Part shown: positions 27,904-35,835 of the stretch, piece after piece
How the letters are laid out: the number at the start of each line of letters is the position of its first letter
Position numbering within the stretch: position 1 is the stretch's first letter
NCBI RefSeq assembly: GCF_027531815.1
Contig: NZ_JAPZSK010000006.1
Span: 248,001-312,000, forward strand
Direction of reading: 5' to 3'
DNA length: 64,000 nt
Origin: Gemmatimonas sp.
GTDB taxonomy: Bacteria > Gemmatimonadota > Gemmatimonadetes > Gemmatimonadales > Gemmatimonadaceae
Notes under the pieces: model-generated
What the model was told of the DNA's origin: nothing
Database searches by the model: none
What the model saw: only the letters and a program-made list of their open reading frames with translations
Made by a program: the position numbers and the translations under genes

Positions 27904-29088
27904 TCAGTCGGGGAGGATACCGTCGGCGGCCGCGGCGGCGGCCAGCGTTTCGCGCGCAATCACGATGCGCTGGATCTCCGAGGTGCCTTCGTAGATCTCG
28001 GTGACCTTGGCGTCGCGCAGATGGCGCTCGACGGGGTAGTCGGTCACGTAGCCGTAGCCGCCATGGATCTGCACCGCTTCGTTCGTGACCCACATGGCGG
28101 TCTCGGAGGCAAAGAGCTTCGCCATGCTGCTGTAGCGCGTGACCTTCTCCCCGCGCTCCTTGGCCGCGGCCGCCGCGTGCAGCAGGGTACGGGCCGCCGT
28201 GATGCGGGTGGCCATGTCGGCGATCTTGAACTGGATGGCCTGGAACTCGGCGATGGGCTTGCCGAACTGCTTGCGCTCACCCACGTAGCGCACGCTGGCC
28301 TCGAGCGCGGCGCGCGCAATGCCGATGGCCTGCGCCGCAATGCCAAGCCGCCCATGGTCGAGCGACCCGAGCGCATAGATGAGCCCCTTGCCCTCGTCGC
28401 CCAGCAGCCGGTCGCCGGGCACGCGGCAGTTGTCGAGCACGATCTGGAGGGTGGGCGAGGCACGCATGCCCAGCTTGTTCTCCTTCTTCGTGACGTGGAA
28501 GCCCGGCAGGTCGGGGGTGAGGATGAAGGTGCTGATCCCCTTGCTCCCCCGGCGGGCGTCGGGCGTGTCGGTGCGGGCCATGCAGAGGATGACCTGCGCT
28601 TCGTTCCCGTGGCTCACCCACGCCTTGGTGCCGCTCAACAGCCAGTCGTCACCGTCACGCACCGCCTGGGTGCGCAGGCTCGCGGCATCGGAGCCGGCCT
28701 CGGGCTCGGAGAGCGCGAAGGCCCCGAGCCACTCCCCGCGCGCCATGGGCGGCAGGTAGTGGGTGCGCTGCGCCTCGTTGCCGAAGCTCAGGATCATCTG
28801 GGTGGGCAGCGAATTGTGCACACTCAGCGTGACCGCCGCGGTGGCGTCACCCACGGCGATCTCCTCGAGCGCCAGCAGGTAGCTCTGCGCATCGAGGCCG
28901 AGGCCATCGTACTGCTCGGGGATGAGCATGCCGAGGAACCCCAGCTCGGCCATCTGCTCGACCATGAGGCGATCGAAGCGCTGCGCGCGGTCGCGCTCGC
29001 CGGCGAGCGGCGTGAGTTCGCGCGCGGTGTACTCGCGTGCCAGTCGCTGGATTTCGCGCTGGGTATCAGTGAGGGGCAGGAGCGACAT
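27904..29088 (-). CDS. Acyl-CoA dehydrogenase
   Basis: A 394-residue FAD-dependent acyl-CoA dehydrogenase that oxidises an acyl-CoA to its 2-enoyl-CoA. Signatures are GAFALSEPEAGSDAASLRT, the WLLSGTKAWVSHGNEA strand, GIAAQAIGIARAALEASVRY, QLGSP-like region replaced by QFGKPIAEFQAIQFKIADMA, and the catalytic glutamate in AKVTEIYEGTSEIQRIVIAR. The short/branched-chain class is likely from overall length and the EIYEGTSE position; exact chain specificity is not readable. It lies in the same operon as 3-hydroxyacyl-CoA dehydrogenase and thiolase. Confidence 0.95.
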   Translation of the reverse strand: MSLLPLTDTQREIQRLAREYTARELTPLAGERDRAQRFDRLMVEQMAELGFLGMLIPEQYDGLGLDAQSYLLALEEIAVGDATAAVTLSVHNSLPTQMILSFGNEAQRTHYLPPMARGEWLGAFALSEPEAGSDAASLRTQAVRDGDDWLLSGTKAWVSHGNEAQVILCMARTDTPDARRGSKGISTFILTPDLPGFHVTKKENKLGMRASPTLQIVLDNCRVPGDRLLGDEGKGLIYALGSLDHGRLGIAAQAIGIARAALEASVRYVGERKQFGKPIAEFQAIQFKIADMATRITAARTLLHAAAAAKERGEKVTRYSSMAKLFASETAMWVTNEAVQIHGGYGYVTDYPVERHLRDAKVTEIYEGTSEIQRIVIARETLAAAAAADGILPD

Positions 29089-29094
29089 GTGGGG

Positions 29095-29958
29095 TCAGTA
29101 CTGGTAGAAGCCGCGACCGCTCTTGCGGCCAAGCCACCCCGCCGCGACGTACTTCCGCAGCAGCGGGCAGGGACGGTACTTCGGATCGCCGAGGCCGTCG
29201 TGCAGCACCTCGAGAATGGCGAGGCAGGTATCGAGCCCGATGAAGTCGGCAAGCGTGAGCGGCCCCATGGGGTGATTCATGCCGAGCTTCATGACCGTGT
29301 CGATGGCCTCCGGCGTGCCCACCCCCTCCATCACGCAGTAGATGGCCTCGTTGATCATGGGCATGAGGATGCGGTTGGCCACGAAGCCGGGGAAATCGTT
29401 CACTTCCACCGGCGTCTTGCCGAGCGCCCGGGAGAGCGCCATGACCTGCGCGGTCGTGGCATCGCTGGTCGCGAGGCCGCGAATGACCTCCACCAACTGC
29501 ATGACCGGCACCGGGTTCATGAAGTGCATGCCGATGACGAGCTCGGGGCGCTTGGTGCGCGCCGCAATCTCGGTGATGGAAATGGAGCTCGTGTTGCTGG
29601 CGAGGATGGCGCCCTCGGGCGCCAGCCGATCCAGCTCCTCGAAGATGCGGAACTTGAGGTCCGTGCGTTCGGTGGCGGCTTCCACGACGATCTGCGCCGT
29701 GCCCACGGCATCGAGCGCGGTGGCCGTCTGAATGCGCGCAAGCGCCGCGCCCGCGACCTCGGCGTCGAGCGCGCCCTTCTTCACCTGGCGCTCGAGATTC
29801 CTGGCGATCGTGTCACGCCCGCGGGCAAGGGCGTCGGCACTCACGTCGATCATGGTGACCTCGTGGCCGCTCACCGCGAACACGTGCGCAATCCCGTTGC
29901 CCATCTGCCCCGCGCCGATGACCGCCGCGCGCTGCATGCCACCCACCGTATCGGACAT
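29095..29958 (-). CDS. 3-hydroxybutyryl/3-hydroxyacyl-CoA dehydrogenase
   Basis: A 287-residue NAD-dependent dehydrogenase. The Rossmann motif [20 protein letters not shown] (near the N-terminus) is followed by [20 protein letters not shown], the catalytic histidine in [20 protein letters not shown], and [20 protein letters not shown] with a C-terminal helical domain. It oxidises 3-hydroxybutyryl- or longer 3-hydroxyacyl-CoA to the 3-keto form. It sits six bases from the CPBP gene and six bases before the acyl-CoA dehydrogenase start. PaaH/Hbd-type length. Confidence 0.95.
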   Translation of the reverse strand: MSDTVGGMQRAAVIGAGQMGNGIAHVFAVSGHEVTMIDVSADALARGRDTIARNLERQVKKGALDAEVAGAALARIQTATALDAVGTAQIVVEAATERTDLKFRIFEELDRLAPEGAILASNTSSISITEIAARTKRPELVIGMHFMNPVPVMQLVEVIRGLATSDATTAQVMALSRALGKTPVEVNDFPGFVANRILMPMINEAIYCVMEGVGTPEAIDTVMKLGMNHPMGPLTLADFIGLDTCLAILEVLHDGLGDPKYRPCPLLRKYVAAGWLGRKSGRGFYQY

Positions 29959-29964
29959 ATCGCT

Positions 29965-30768
29965 TCAATGCCTCGTGTACTTGGAAAAAGTGAGGAGTCC
30001 ACCACTCAACACCAACGCTGCCACCGCGCCACCTTCCGGCCCCCAGGAGCCGCCGGTGAGCCACGCCGGTCCCAATACAACCGCCTTGTAGCCCGGTGTG
30101 GCGAACGGCAACCCGCTTACCGGCACGTGCAGCACGGCCGCCATGACCCAGTTCCACGCCAGATGCGCCGTGAACGCCGCCGGCAGTCCCGCACGTTCAC
30201 GAATGACGCACAGGCACCACCCGGCCAGCATCACGATGCCGGTGGTGCGCGCACCGGCCCCCGGGTTGAGCAGATGCACCATGCCGAACGCCACGCTGCT
30301 GGCGGCTCGTGCCAACAGCGGCCCCTGCCCGGCTGGTGTGGCCTCGGCGGCCGTGGCGTAGAGATAGCCGCGGAAGGCGTACTCCTCCCACAGGGCCGCC
30401 GGGGCAAGCACCACCAGAAGTCGCAGCGCCGTTCCGCCCCAGCTTTCCCCGGCAAACGCCTGCGCCGGTACGGCGTCGAAGCGGAGCTGACCGAAGCCCC
30501 ACAGCACCAGCGTCGTGAGCAGGATGGCACCGGTGCCCACAGCGGCCCCCACCAGCAGCGGCCGGGCGCGCCAACTGCCTTCCGGCACGCCCAGCACCGC
30601 CCAGGGCACCTCGTCCAGGAAGCGGAAGCCGGTCCAGCACCCGGCCAGCACCCCCACCAGCATGCTGACGGGGTACATGGGGACCGGCTCGCCCATCGCC
30701 CGCGAGAGCAGGCCGAAGAGCGGTGCCGCCAGCGACTCGAAGACTCCCTGGGCGAGGATCCACGCCAC
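29965..30768 (-). CDS. CPBP family intramembrane protease
   Basis: A polytopic membrane protein (at least 267 residues) with the CPBP/Abi signature: paired glutamates in WEEYAFRGYLY (E128-E129, R133), then FGMVHLLNPG, and HLAWNW for the third motif. Hydrophobic segments appear near residues 3-20, 33-48, 70-92, 115-127, 150-165, 170-188 and 240-258. The start is uncertain: GTG 30768 is the first standard codon, but the frame stays open and membrane-like for 14 more codons (LTVFARVLWRLVAFG) back to a CTG by the thiolase stop. These enzymes process prenylated or exported substrates; here one is wedged in a beta-oxidation operon, which is unexpected. Confidence 0.85.
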   Translation of the reverse strand: MAWILAQGVFESLAAPLFGLLSRAMGEPVPMYPVSMLVGVLAGCWTGFRFLDEVPWAVLGVPEGSWRARPLLVGAAVGTGAILLTTLVLWGFGQLRFDAVPAQAFAGESWGGTALRLLVVLAPAALWEEYAFRGYLYATAAEATPAGQGPLLARAASSVAFGMVHLLNPGAGARTTGIVMLAGWCLCVIRERAGLPAAFTAHLAWNWVMAAVLHVPVSGLPFATPGYKAVVLGPAWLTGGSWGPEGGAVAALVLSGGLLTFSKYTRH

Positions 30769-30809
30769 CCCGAAGGCGACGAGCCGCCAGAGAACGCGCG
30801 CGAAGACCG

Positions 30810-32018
30810 TCAGGAAACGCGTTCCACCGAAAGGGCCACCGCATCACCGCCACCGAGGCACAGCGTGGCCACGCCGGTGCGCAGGTTGCGATCGATGAGC
30901 GCGTGCAGCAGCGTGACCAGTACGCGCGTGCCGCTCGCGCCAATGGGGTGCCCCAACGCAATGGCACCGCCGTGCACGTTCACGCGATCCCCGTCCCACC
31001 CCAGCCCGGCCCCGTCTGCCAGCGCCTGGCTGGCGAAGGCTTCGTTGGCCTCGATGAGGTCGTAATCGCCAATGGTGGTGCCCGCCTTGGCCATGAGGTT
31101 CTTCACGGCCGTAATGGGCGCGAAGAACAGCTCCTGCGGGTCCCCGGCGCCCGTGGCGTAGCCCGTGATGCGCGCCAGGATGGTGAGGCCGTGCGCACGC
31201 GCATATGCCTCACTGGTCACCACCACCGCGGCCGCGCCGTCGTTGAGCGACGAGGCGTTGCCGGCCGTCACCGACAGGGTGTTGGGGTCGCCCTTCCCCG
31301 GGAAGGCGGGGCGCAGCTTTGCGAGAGACTCGGCCGTGGTATCGGCGCGCGGCCCTTCGTCGGCGTTCACCACGGTGGGGCCCTTGCGGCCGGGAATCTC
31401 CACCGGGACGATCTCGGCGGTGAACTTGCCGGCCTGCTGCGCCGCCACGGCCTTGGCGTGCGACGCGGCGGCAAAGGCATCCTGCGCCTCGCGCGACACG
31501 CCCGCCTTGGTGGCCGTGTATTCCGCATGCGAACCCATGTGTACGTTGCAGGTCCCGCACCAGAGCCCGTCCCTGATCATGCCGTCGACCATGGTCTGGT
31601 CGCCGATCTTCACGCCACCACGCATGCCGTACACGTAGTGCGGCGCGTTGCTCATGCTTTCCTGACCACCGGCCACGATGACCTGCGCATCACCGGCCTT
31701 GATGGCCTGCGCCGCCAGCATCACCGCCTTGAGCCCGGAACCGCACACCTTGTTCACGGTGAGTGCCGACGCCGTGCTGGGCACGCCAGCCTTGAGCATG
31801 GCCTGCCGTGCCGGGGCCTGTCCGGTGCCCCCCTGCAGCACGTGCCCCATGATGACTTCCTGCACCGCGGCAGGGTCCACGCCACTGCGCTGCAGGGCGG
31901 CACGGATGGCAATGGCGCCGAGTTCCGGCGCGGAAAGGGAGGCCAAGCCTCCGAGATACCGGCCGATCGGTGTGCGCGCGGCACCCACGATCACCGGCTG
32001 GCGAGTCATGTCGGACAT
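30810..32018 (-). CDS. Acetyl-CoA acetyltransferase (thiolase)
   Basis: A 402-residue thiolase II. The nucleophilic cysteine lies in ALTVNKVCGSGLKAVMLAAQ, the acyl-CoA loop in AGGQESMSNAPHYV, the histidine region in LIEANEAFASQALA and GGAIALGHPIGASGTRVLVT, and the second cysteine in CLGGGDAVAL. It condenses or cleaves acetoacetyl-CoA. I start at ATG 32018 (MSDMTRQPVIVGAARTPIG), the usual family start. It heads the seven-gene minus-strand operon and is divergent from the TerB-like gene; the 200-bp gap should hold both promoters, which I cannot identify by eye. Confidence 0.96.
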   Translation of the reverse strand: MSDMTRQPVIVGAARTPIGRYLGGLASLSAPELGAIAIRAALQRSGVDPAAVQEVIMGHVLQGGTGQAPARQAMLKAGVPSTASALTVNKVCGSGLKAVMLAAQAIKAGDAQVIVAGGQESMSNAPHYVYGMRGGVKIGDQTMVDGMIRDGLWCGTCNVHMGSHAEYTATKAGVSREAQDAFAAASHAKAVAAQQAGKFTAEIVPVEIPGRKGPTVVNADEGPRADTTAESLAKLRPAFPGKGDPNTLSVTAGNASSLNDGAAAVVVTSEAYARAHGLTILARITGYATGAGDPQELFFAPITAVKNLMAKAGTTIGDYDLIEANEAFASQALADGAGLGWDGDRVNVHGGAIALGHPIGASGTRVLVTLLHALIDRNLRTGVATLCLGGGDAVALSVERVS

Positions 32019-32218
32019 GGGATGGGAAACGGGCGGAAGACGACGCTGGGGAGCGCTTTGGGGATGCCACGTCAAGTTAATGGGCGGGCAGGAGCGGGGG
32101 CTTGTTACTGAAAACTGTCTGTGACTCGGGGACAGGATGGGGCGCAGGGGGCTGGGGCCGCAGGCGGGTGCGCGGGGGTTTCCGGAACGATGGCCCAACC
32201 CCTGCAGTATCACGGAGC

Positions 32219-32680
32219 ATGCTTGATACCCTGCGCATGCTCATCGCCGACAGCCTGCCGACTGTCACCGAGTTGGACCCGCCGATACACGAGGCGGACA
32301 TCCGCGTCGCCGCCTGTGCCCTGCTGCTCGAAATCGCGCACGCCGACCAGCGCCTGTCACGGGACGAACGCGCCGTGATCCTGCGTTCGCTCACCACCTA
32401 CTTTGGCGTGGACGATCGCGGCGCCCTGGAGCTGATTGCCGAAGCGGAGCGGCAGTGGAGCGAGCGCGTCGATCGCTCGGCGTTCACGAACCAGCTGCTG
32501 GCCGAGTACGATCAGGATCAGCGTCATGTGCTCTCCGACCTGCTCTGGGACGTCGCGGGGGCCGATGGCTGGCTGGGAGACCACGAGACGCTGCTCACGA
32601 CGCAGCTGTCGGCGCTGCTGGGTGTGCCGGCGCGCCGCGTGGAGGGCGACCGCCCCCCCGCCCCCCCACTGGACGCGTGA
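32219..32680 (+). CDS. TerB-like (tellurite resistance B fold) protein
   Basis: A 153-residue helical protein resembling the TerB/DjlA-N fold: IHEADIRVAACALLLEIAHA, then DQRLSRDERAVILRSLTTYF, then LLAEYDQDQRHVLSDLLWDV and AGADGWLGDHETLLTTQLSA. The DGWLGDHE acidic loop matches the metal-binding turns of TerB proteins. Role is unknown; TerB modules occur in stress and phage-defence contexts, but this one is single-domain. The ATG is at 32219. The plug-domain gene follows 23 bp downstream on the same strand. Confidence 0.78.
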   Translation: MLDTLRMLIADSLPTVTELDPPIHEADIRVAACALLLEIAHADQRLSRDERAVILRSLTTYFGVDDRGALELIAEAERQWSERVDRSAFTNQLLAEYDQDQRHVLSDLLWDVAGADGWLGDHETLLTTQLSALLGVPARRVEGDRPPAPPLDA

Positions 32681-32703
32681 GGGGCGTGCTTCGAAGTTGC
32701 AGG

Positions 32704-34212
32704 ATGCGTGCGATCCGACTGCTCCCTGCCCTTCTCTTTCCGGCGGTGGCCGGAGCTCAGGTCCGTCAGCCTGTACGGCGACCCGCTCCGGCACCCAAGC
32801 CCGCCACGGCTCCGGCACCCAAGCCCGCCACCGCGGGCCCGACGCTGCAGATCCCTCTGGCGAAGATCACCGGCGAGGTGTTCGACAGTGTGGCGGTGGC
32901 GCCGCTCGCCAACGCCACCGTGCAGTTCGTGGCGGCGGACAATCCGCAGAATGTCCGCAGCATCCGCACCGACTCGGTGGGGCAATTCTTTCTCGACTCG
33001 ATGCGCGTGGGGTCGTATCTCGTGGGGATCATCCACGAGCAGGTCGACCGGCTCGGGCTTGAGAACCGCATTGTGCAGGTGAACATCGCCGGCAGCGGCG
33101 ATGTGTCGCTGTCGCTGGGGCTTCCGTCGGCGGCCAGCCTGATGAAGACCAAGTGTGCCGCGGCCGGCGAGGGGAACGACCGCGGCGCGTTCATGGGGAT
33201 GGTCCGTACCGCCCGCGGCACGCCGCTCGAAGGCAACGCGCGGGTCCGGGTGCAGTACCTCGAAACGGTGATCGGGCCGAGCGGCATGTCGCGCCGCTTC
33301 CCGTCGCGGTTTGCCGACGCGCAGCCCACGGGGGCGTTCGTGCTCTGCGGGGTGCCCCCCGAGGCCAGCGTGACCACGCGCGCTTATGCCGGTCCCGACT
33401 CGAGCGGGGTGGTGGAGCTGGTGGTGCCGCGCAATGGCTTGCTGGTCCGCGATCTCATCATTGCCAGTCCGCAGCGCGTGGCTGTGGCTCCCACGTCCGC
33501 GGCCGAGCGGCCACGTACCCTGCTCAAGGGCACCAGCCGCGTGCGGGGCGTGGTGCGTGACAGCGTTGGCAAGCCGCTGGTGGGCGCGCGGGTGTCGGTC
33601 CCGGGCACGGGCGCCGAAGGCGTCTCAACGGGCGGCGGCGCCTTCACCTTCGAAGCGCTCCCCGGGGGCTCGTGGATGGTGGAAGCCCGCGCGGTGGGCT
33701 TCGAGCCGAGGCGCGTGGCCGTGGATTTCATCGAGAATGCCGAGGCCGTGACCGAAATCAGCCTCGCGGGGCTCGCGCCGCGCATGGATACGGTGAAGGT
33801 CACCGCCGATCGCTGGAGCCGGGAGATGGCCGCGTTCGAGGAGCGCAAGAAGATGGGGGGCGGCTACTTCCTCGACGATCAGCAGCTCGAACGACGCAAC
33901 GCGCTCTTCGCGGCCGACATCCTGCGCGGCACCCCCGGCGTCACGATCCAACCCGGGGCGAGCGCCGGTCGCGACCGCGTCACGATGCGTGGCAACGCCG
34001 GGGCGGGCACCTGCATCCCGGCGGTGTTCGTGAACGGCATGAATACGCCCATTCCCGACGGTGTGATCGAGAACGTGGTGTCGACCAACGACATTCGCGC
34101 CGTGGAAGTGTACAGCCGCACGGGCTCGACTCCTCCCGAGTTCATGAGCCGCAACGGCTGCGGCAGCATCGTCATCTGGACCGGGCAGCGGCGCCGACCG
34201 AACGACCGGTAA
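32704..34212 (+). CDS. Carboxypeptidase-regulatory repeats plus TonB plug domain, no barrel
   Basis: A 502-residue exported protein with a signal peptide (ending AVAGAQ), an Ala/Pro/Lys repeat, then two or more carboxypeptidase-regulatory-like beta modules (LAKITGEVFDSVAVAPLANA and SRVRGVVRDSVGKPLVGARV, GAFTFEALPGGSWMVEARA). A C-terminal TonB-receptor plug follows (NALFAADILRGTPGVTIQPG, then VTMRGNAGAGTCIPAVFVNG, ending VEVYSRTGSTPPEFMSRNGC). A beta-barrel of about 500 residues should follow a plug but is absent: the frame stops at 34212 and no barrel sequence is seen downstream. It may be a stand-alone adhesin or adaptor, or a truncated receptor. Confidence 0.8.
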   Translation: MRAIRLLPALLFPAVAGAQVRQPVRRPAPAPKPATAPAPKPATAGPTLQIPLAKITGEVFDSVAVAPLANATVQFVAADNPQNVRSIRTDSVGQFFLDSMRVGSYLVGIIHEQVDRLGLENRIVQVNIAGSGDVSLSLGLPSAASLMKTKCAAAGEGNDRGAFMGMVRTARGTPLEGNARVRVQYLETVIGPSGMSRRFPSRFADAQPTGAFVLCGVPPEASVTTRAYAGPDSSGVVELVVPRNGLLVRDLIIASPQRVAVAPTSAAERPRTLLKGTSRVRGVVRDSVGKPLVGARVSVPGTGAEGVSTGGGAFTFEALPGGSWMVEARAVGFEPRRVAVDFIENAEAVTEISLAGLAPRMDTVKVTADRWSREMAAFEERKKMGGGYFLDDQQLERRNALFAADILRGTPGVTIQPGASAGRDRVTMRGNAGAGTCIPAVFVNGMNTPIPDGVIENVVSTNDIRAVEVYSRTGSTPPEFMSRNGCGSIVIWTGQRRRPNDR

Positions 34213-34245
34213 GGAAGCGGCGGAGCACGGTCGATGCCGCACGTG

Positions 34246-34425
34246 ACAGCGTCACGGGAGACGGCGTCACGGGAGACGGCGCCACGGGAGACGGCGTCAC
34301 GGGAGACGGCGTCATGGAAGACGGCGTCACGGGAGACGGCGTCACGGGAGACGGCGTCATGGAAGACGGCGTCATGGAAGACGGCGTCATGGAAGACGGC
34401 GTCATGGAAGACGGCGTCAGGGAAG
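34246..34425. repeat. 15-bp minisatellite, twelve direct copies
   Basis: Twelve tandem 15-bp units alternate between two types, ACGGCGTCACGGGAG and ACGGCGTCATGGAAG, with single-base variants. A degenerate thirteenth unit runs to 34440. All three frames are open on both strands only because the unit length is a multiple of three; no gene call is justified. It lies after the plug-domain gene and before the convergent GGDEF gene. Confidence 0.95.
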
Positions 34426-34446
34426 AAAGCGTGATGCTGAATGCGG

Positions 34447-34477
34447 TATGGGAACGGCGGTGTGCGCCGTTGCCATA
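34447..34477. repeat. Hairpin at the centre of the repeat array
   Basis: TATGGGAACGGCG (34447-34459) and CGCCGTTGCCATA (34465-34477) pair over 13 bp with one mismatch and a 5-nt loop. It separates the direct copies on the left from the inverted copies on the right. Confidence 0.8.
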
Positions 34478-34486
34478 AGTTCTTCC

Positions 34487-34572
34487 CATGACGCCGTTCC
34501 CATGACGCCGTCAAACATGACGCCGTCAAACATGACGCCCTACCTCAAGGTGCCGCCAGACATGACGCCGTC
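34487..34572. repeat. Inverted copies of the same 15-bp unit
   Basis: Five copies of CATGACGCCGT (or CATGACGCCC), the complement of the left-array core ACGGCGTCATG, start at 34487, 34501, 34516, 34531 and 34561 with 14-30 nt steps. Together with 34246-34425 they make a long imperfect inverted repeat around the central hairpin. The last copy ends 16 bp before the GGDEF stop. The 375-bp gap from 34213 to 34587 therefore holds repeats and no gene. Confidence 0.9.
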
Positions 34573-34587
34573 TCGCGGCGCCCGTCG

Positions 34588-35835
34588 TCAGTCGTCGTAC
34601 CCGACCACCAGGTTCATCCCCGCCTGCCGGGCACGCCCGACCGCCGTGCCGGCCGTGGCCAGCAGCGCATCCACGCCGGTGATCCCTTCGGTGACTTCGG
34701 CCACGCCCACTGAGAGAGTGGTACGCACGGCAGTGAATTCACCGGAGAACACGTGGCGCGCCATGCGCTCGCGAATGCGCTCGGCCAGCACGAGGCCGCC
34801 TGAGAGTTCGGTACTGGGGAGCAACACGCCGAAGGCTTCGCCGCCAATACGTCCCACCACGTCGGTCGTGCGCGACTCCTGGCGGCACACCCACGCGATG
34901 GCGCGCAGCCATTCATTGCCGAAGGCCTCCCCGTGCTGATCGGCCAGGTCGCGGAAGCGGTCGGGGTCGACGAGCAGCAGCGTGAGCGGCTGGCCGTACC
35001 GACGGGCACGGGCCACTTCGCTCTGCGCCACATCGAAGAACGCGCGCCGGGCCGAGACCCCGGTGAGGTAATCGGTGGTGCTGGAGGTATCGTCACGCAG
35101 CCGTTCCTCGAGCCGGCGGCGCTCCGATACATCGTGGGACACCACCGAGTACCCCACCGCCGCGCCCGACGTGTCGCGCAGTGCGGTCACCACCGTGGTC
35201 GCCCAGAAGGTCGTGCCGTCCTCACGCTGCCGGTGGCCCTCTTCCTCACACCAGCCGTTGCGGGCAGCGAGGGCGAGGGTCTCGGCCACATAGCCAGCCC
35301 CGCCGCGGTCGGGCGGCAACAGCGCCGACATGCTTTGCCCGATGATGGCCCCGCTGCCGAACAGGTGCACGCGCTCGGCGGCACTGCTCCAGCTGTCCAC
35401 CTTGCCCTCGGCGTCGAGCGTGTAGATGGCGTACTCCCGCACGGCGCCCTGCACCGCATTGAGTCGCTGTTCAAGACGCGACACCAGGCCGCGCGCCGAG
35501 GCCAGCGACGACGCGTCGGTGGTCACGGCCACGATGCGTCCCGTGGACACCTTGACGAGCGTGAGGAACACGCCGCTGTGCTGGCCGGGCGCCAGCAGTT
35601 CAAGGTTCTCCACGATGATGCCGCGCGGCCCGTCGAAGCCGCGCACCCGTGCCGGCAGGTCGGGCGCGACGTCGGCGAGGGTGTTGAACAGGTCGTCGAG
35701 CGACCCGGAACTGGTGAAAGGCGTGAGGAGGCGCCGCGCCGCGAGATTGGCGACTTCGACCCGGCCGTGTTCATCGACATCGACGAGACCGACCGGCGAC
35801 AGCAGGAAGAGATCGAGCAGCGCCTCCGGGGTCAC
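34588..35835 (-). CDS. PAS-PAS-GGDEF protein with degenerate GGEAF active site
   Basis: A 415-residue signalling protein: an N-terminal PAS-like region (about 1-115), a second PAS domain (about 130-250, with EYAIYTLDAEGKVDSWSSAA and VVTALRDTSGAAVGYSVVSH), a linker helix, then a GGDEF domain (about 260-410). The active site reads RIGGEAFGVLLP, GGEAF at 331-335, so the catalytic/metal-binding fourth residue Glu is Ala. The inhibitory c-di-GMP site RTTD at 322-325 is kept. It is thus more likely a c-di-GMP receptor than a cyclase. The GTG start overlaps the thrS stop by 4 nt, so it is translationally coupled to the synthetase gene. Confidence 0.88.
   Translation of the reverse strand: MTPEALLDLFLLSPVGLVDVDEHGRVEVANLAARRLLTPFTSSGSLDDLFNTLADVAPDLPARVRGFDGPRGIIVENLELLAPGQHSGVFLTLVKVSTGRIVAVTTDASSLASARGLVSRLEQRLNAVQGAVREYAIYTLDAEGKVDSWSSAAERVHLFGSGAIIGQSMSALLPPDRGGAGYVAETLALAARNGWCEEEGHRQREDGTTFWATTVVTALRDTSGAAVGYSVVSHDVSERRRLEERLRDDTSSTTDYLTGVSARRAFFDVAQSEVARARRYGQPLTLLLVDPDRFRDLADQHGEAFGNEWLRAIAWVCRQESRTTDVVGRIGGEAFGVLLPSTELSGGLVLAERIRERMARHVFSGEFTAVRTTLSVGVAEVTEGITGVDALLATAGTAVGRARQAGMNLVVGYDD

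Noticed and set aside
34172-34489. Repetitive proteins such as SMTPSSMTPS and SRETASRETA from the minisatellite region
   Set aside because: The 15-bp unit is a multiple of three, so all frames stay open regardless of coding; no ribosome site or unique sequence supports a gene.
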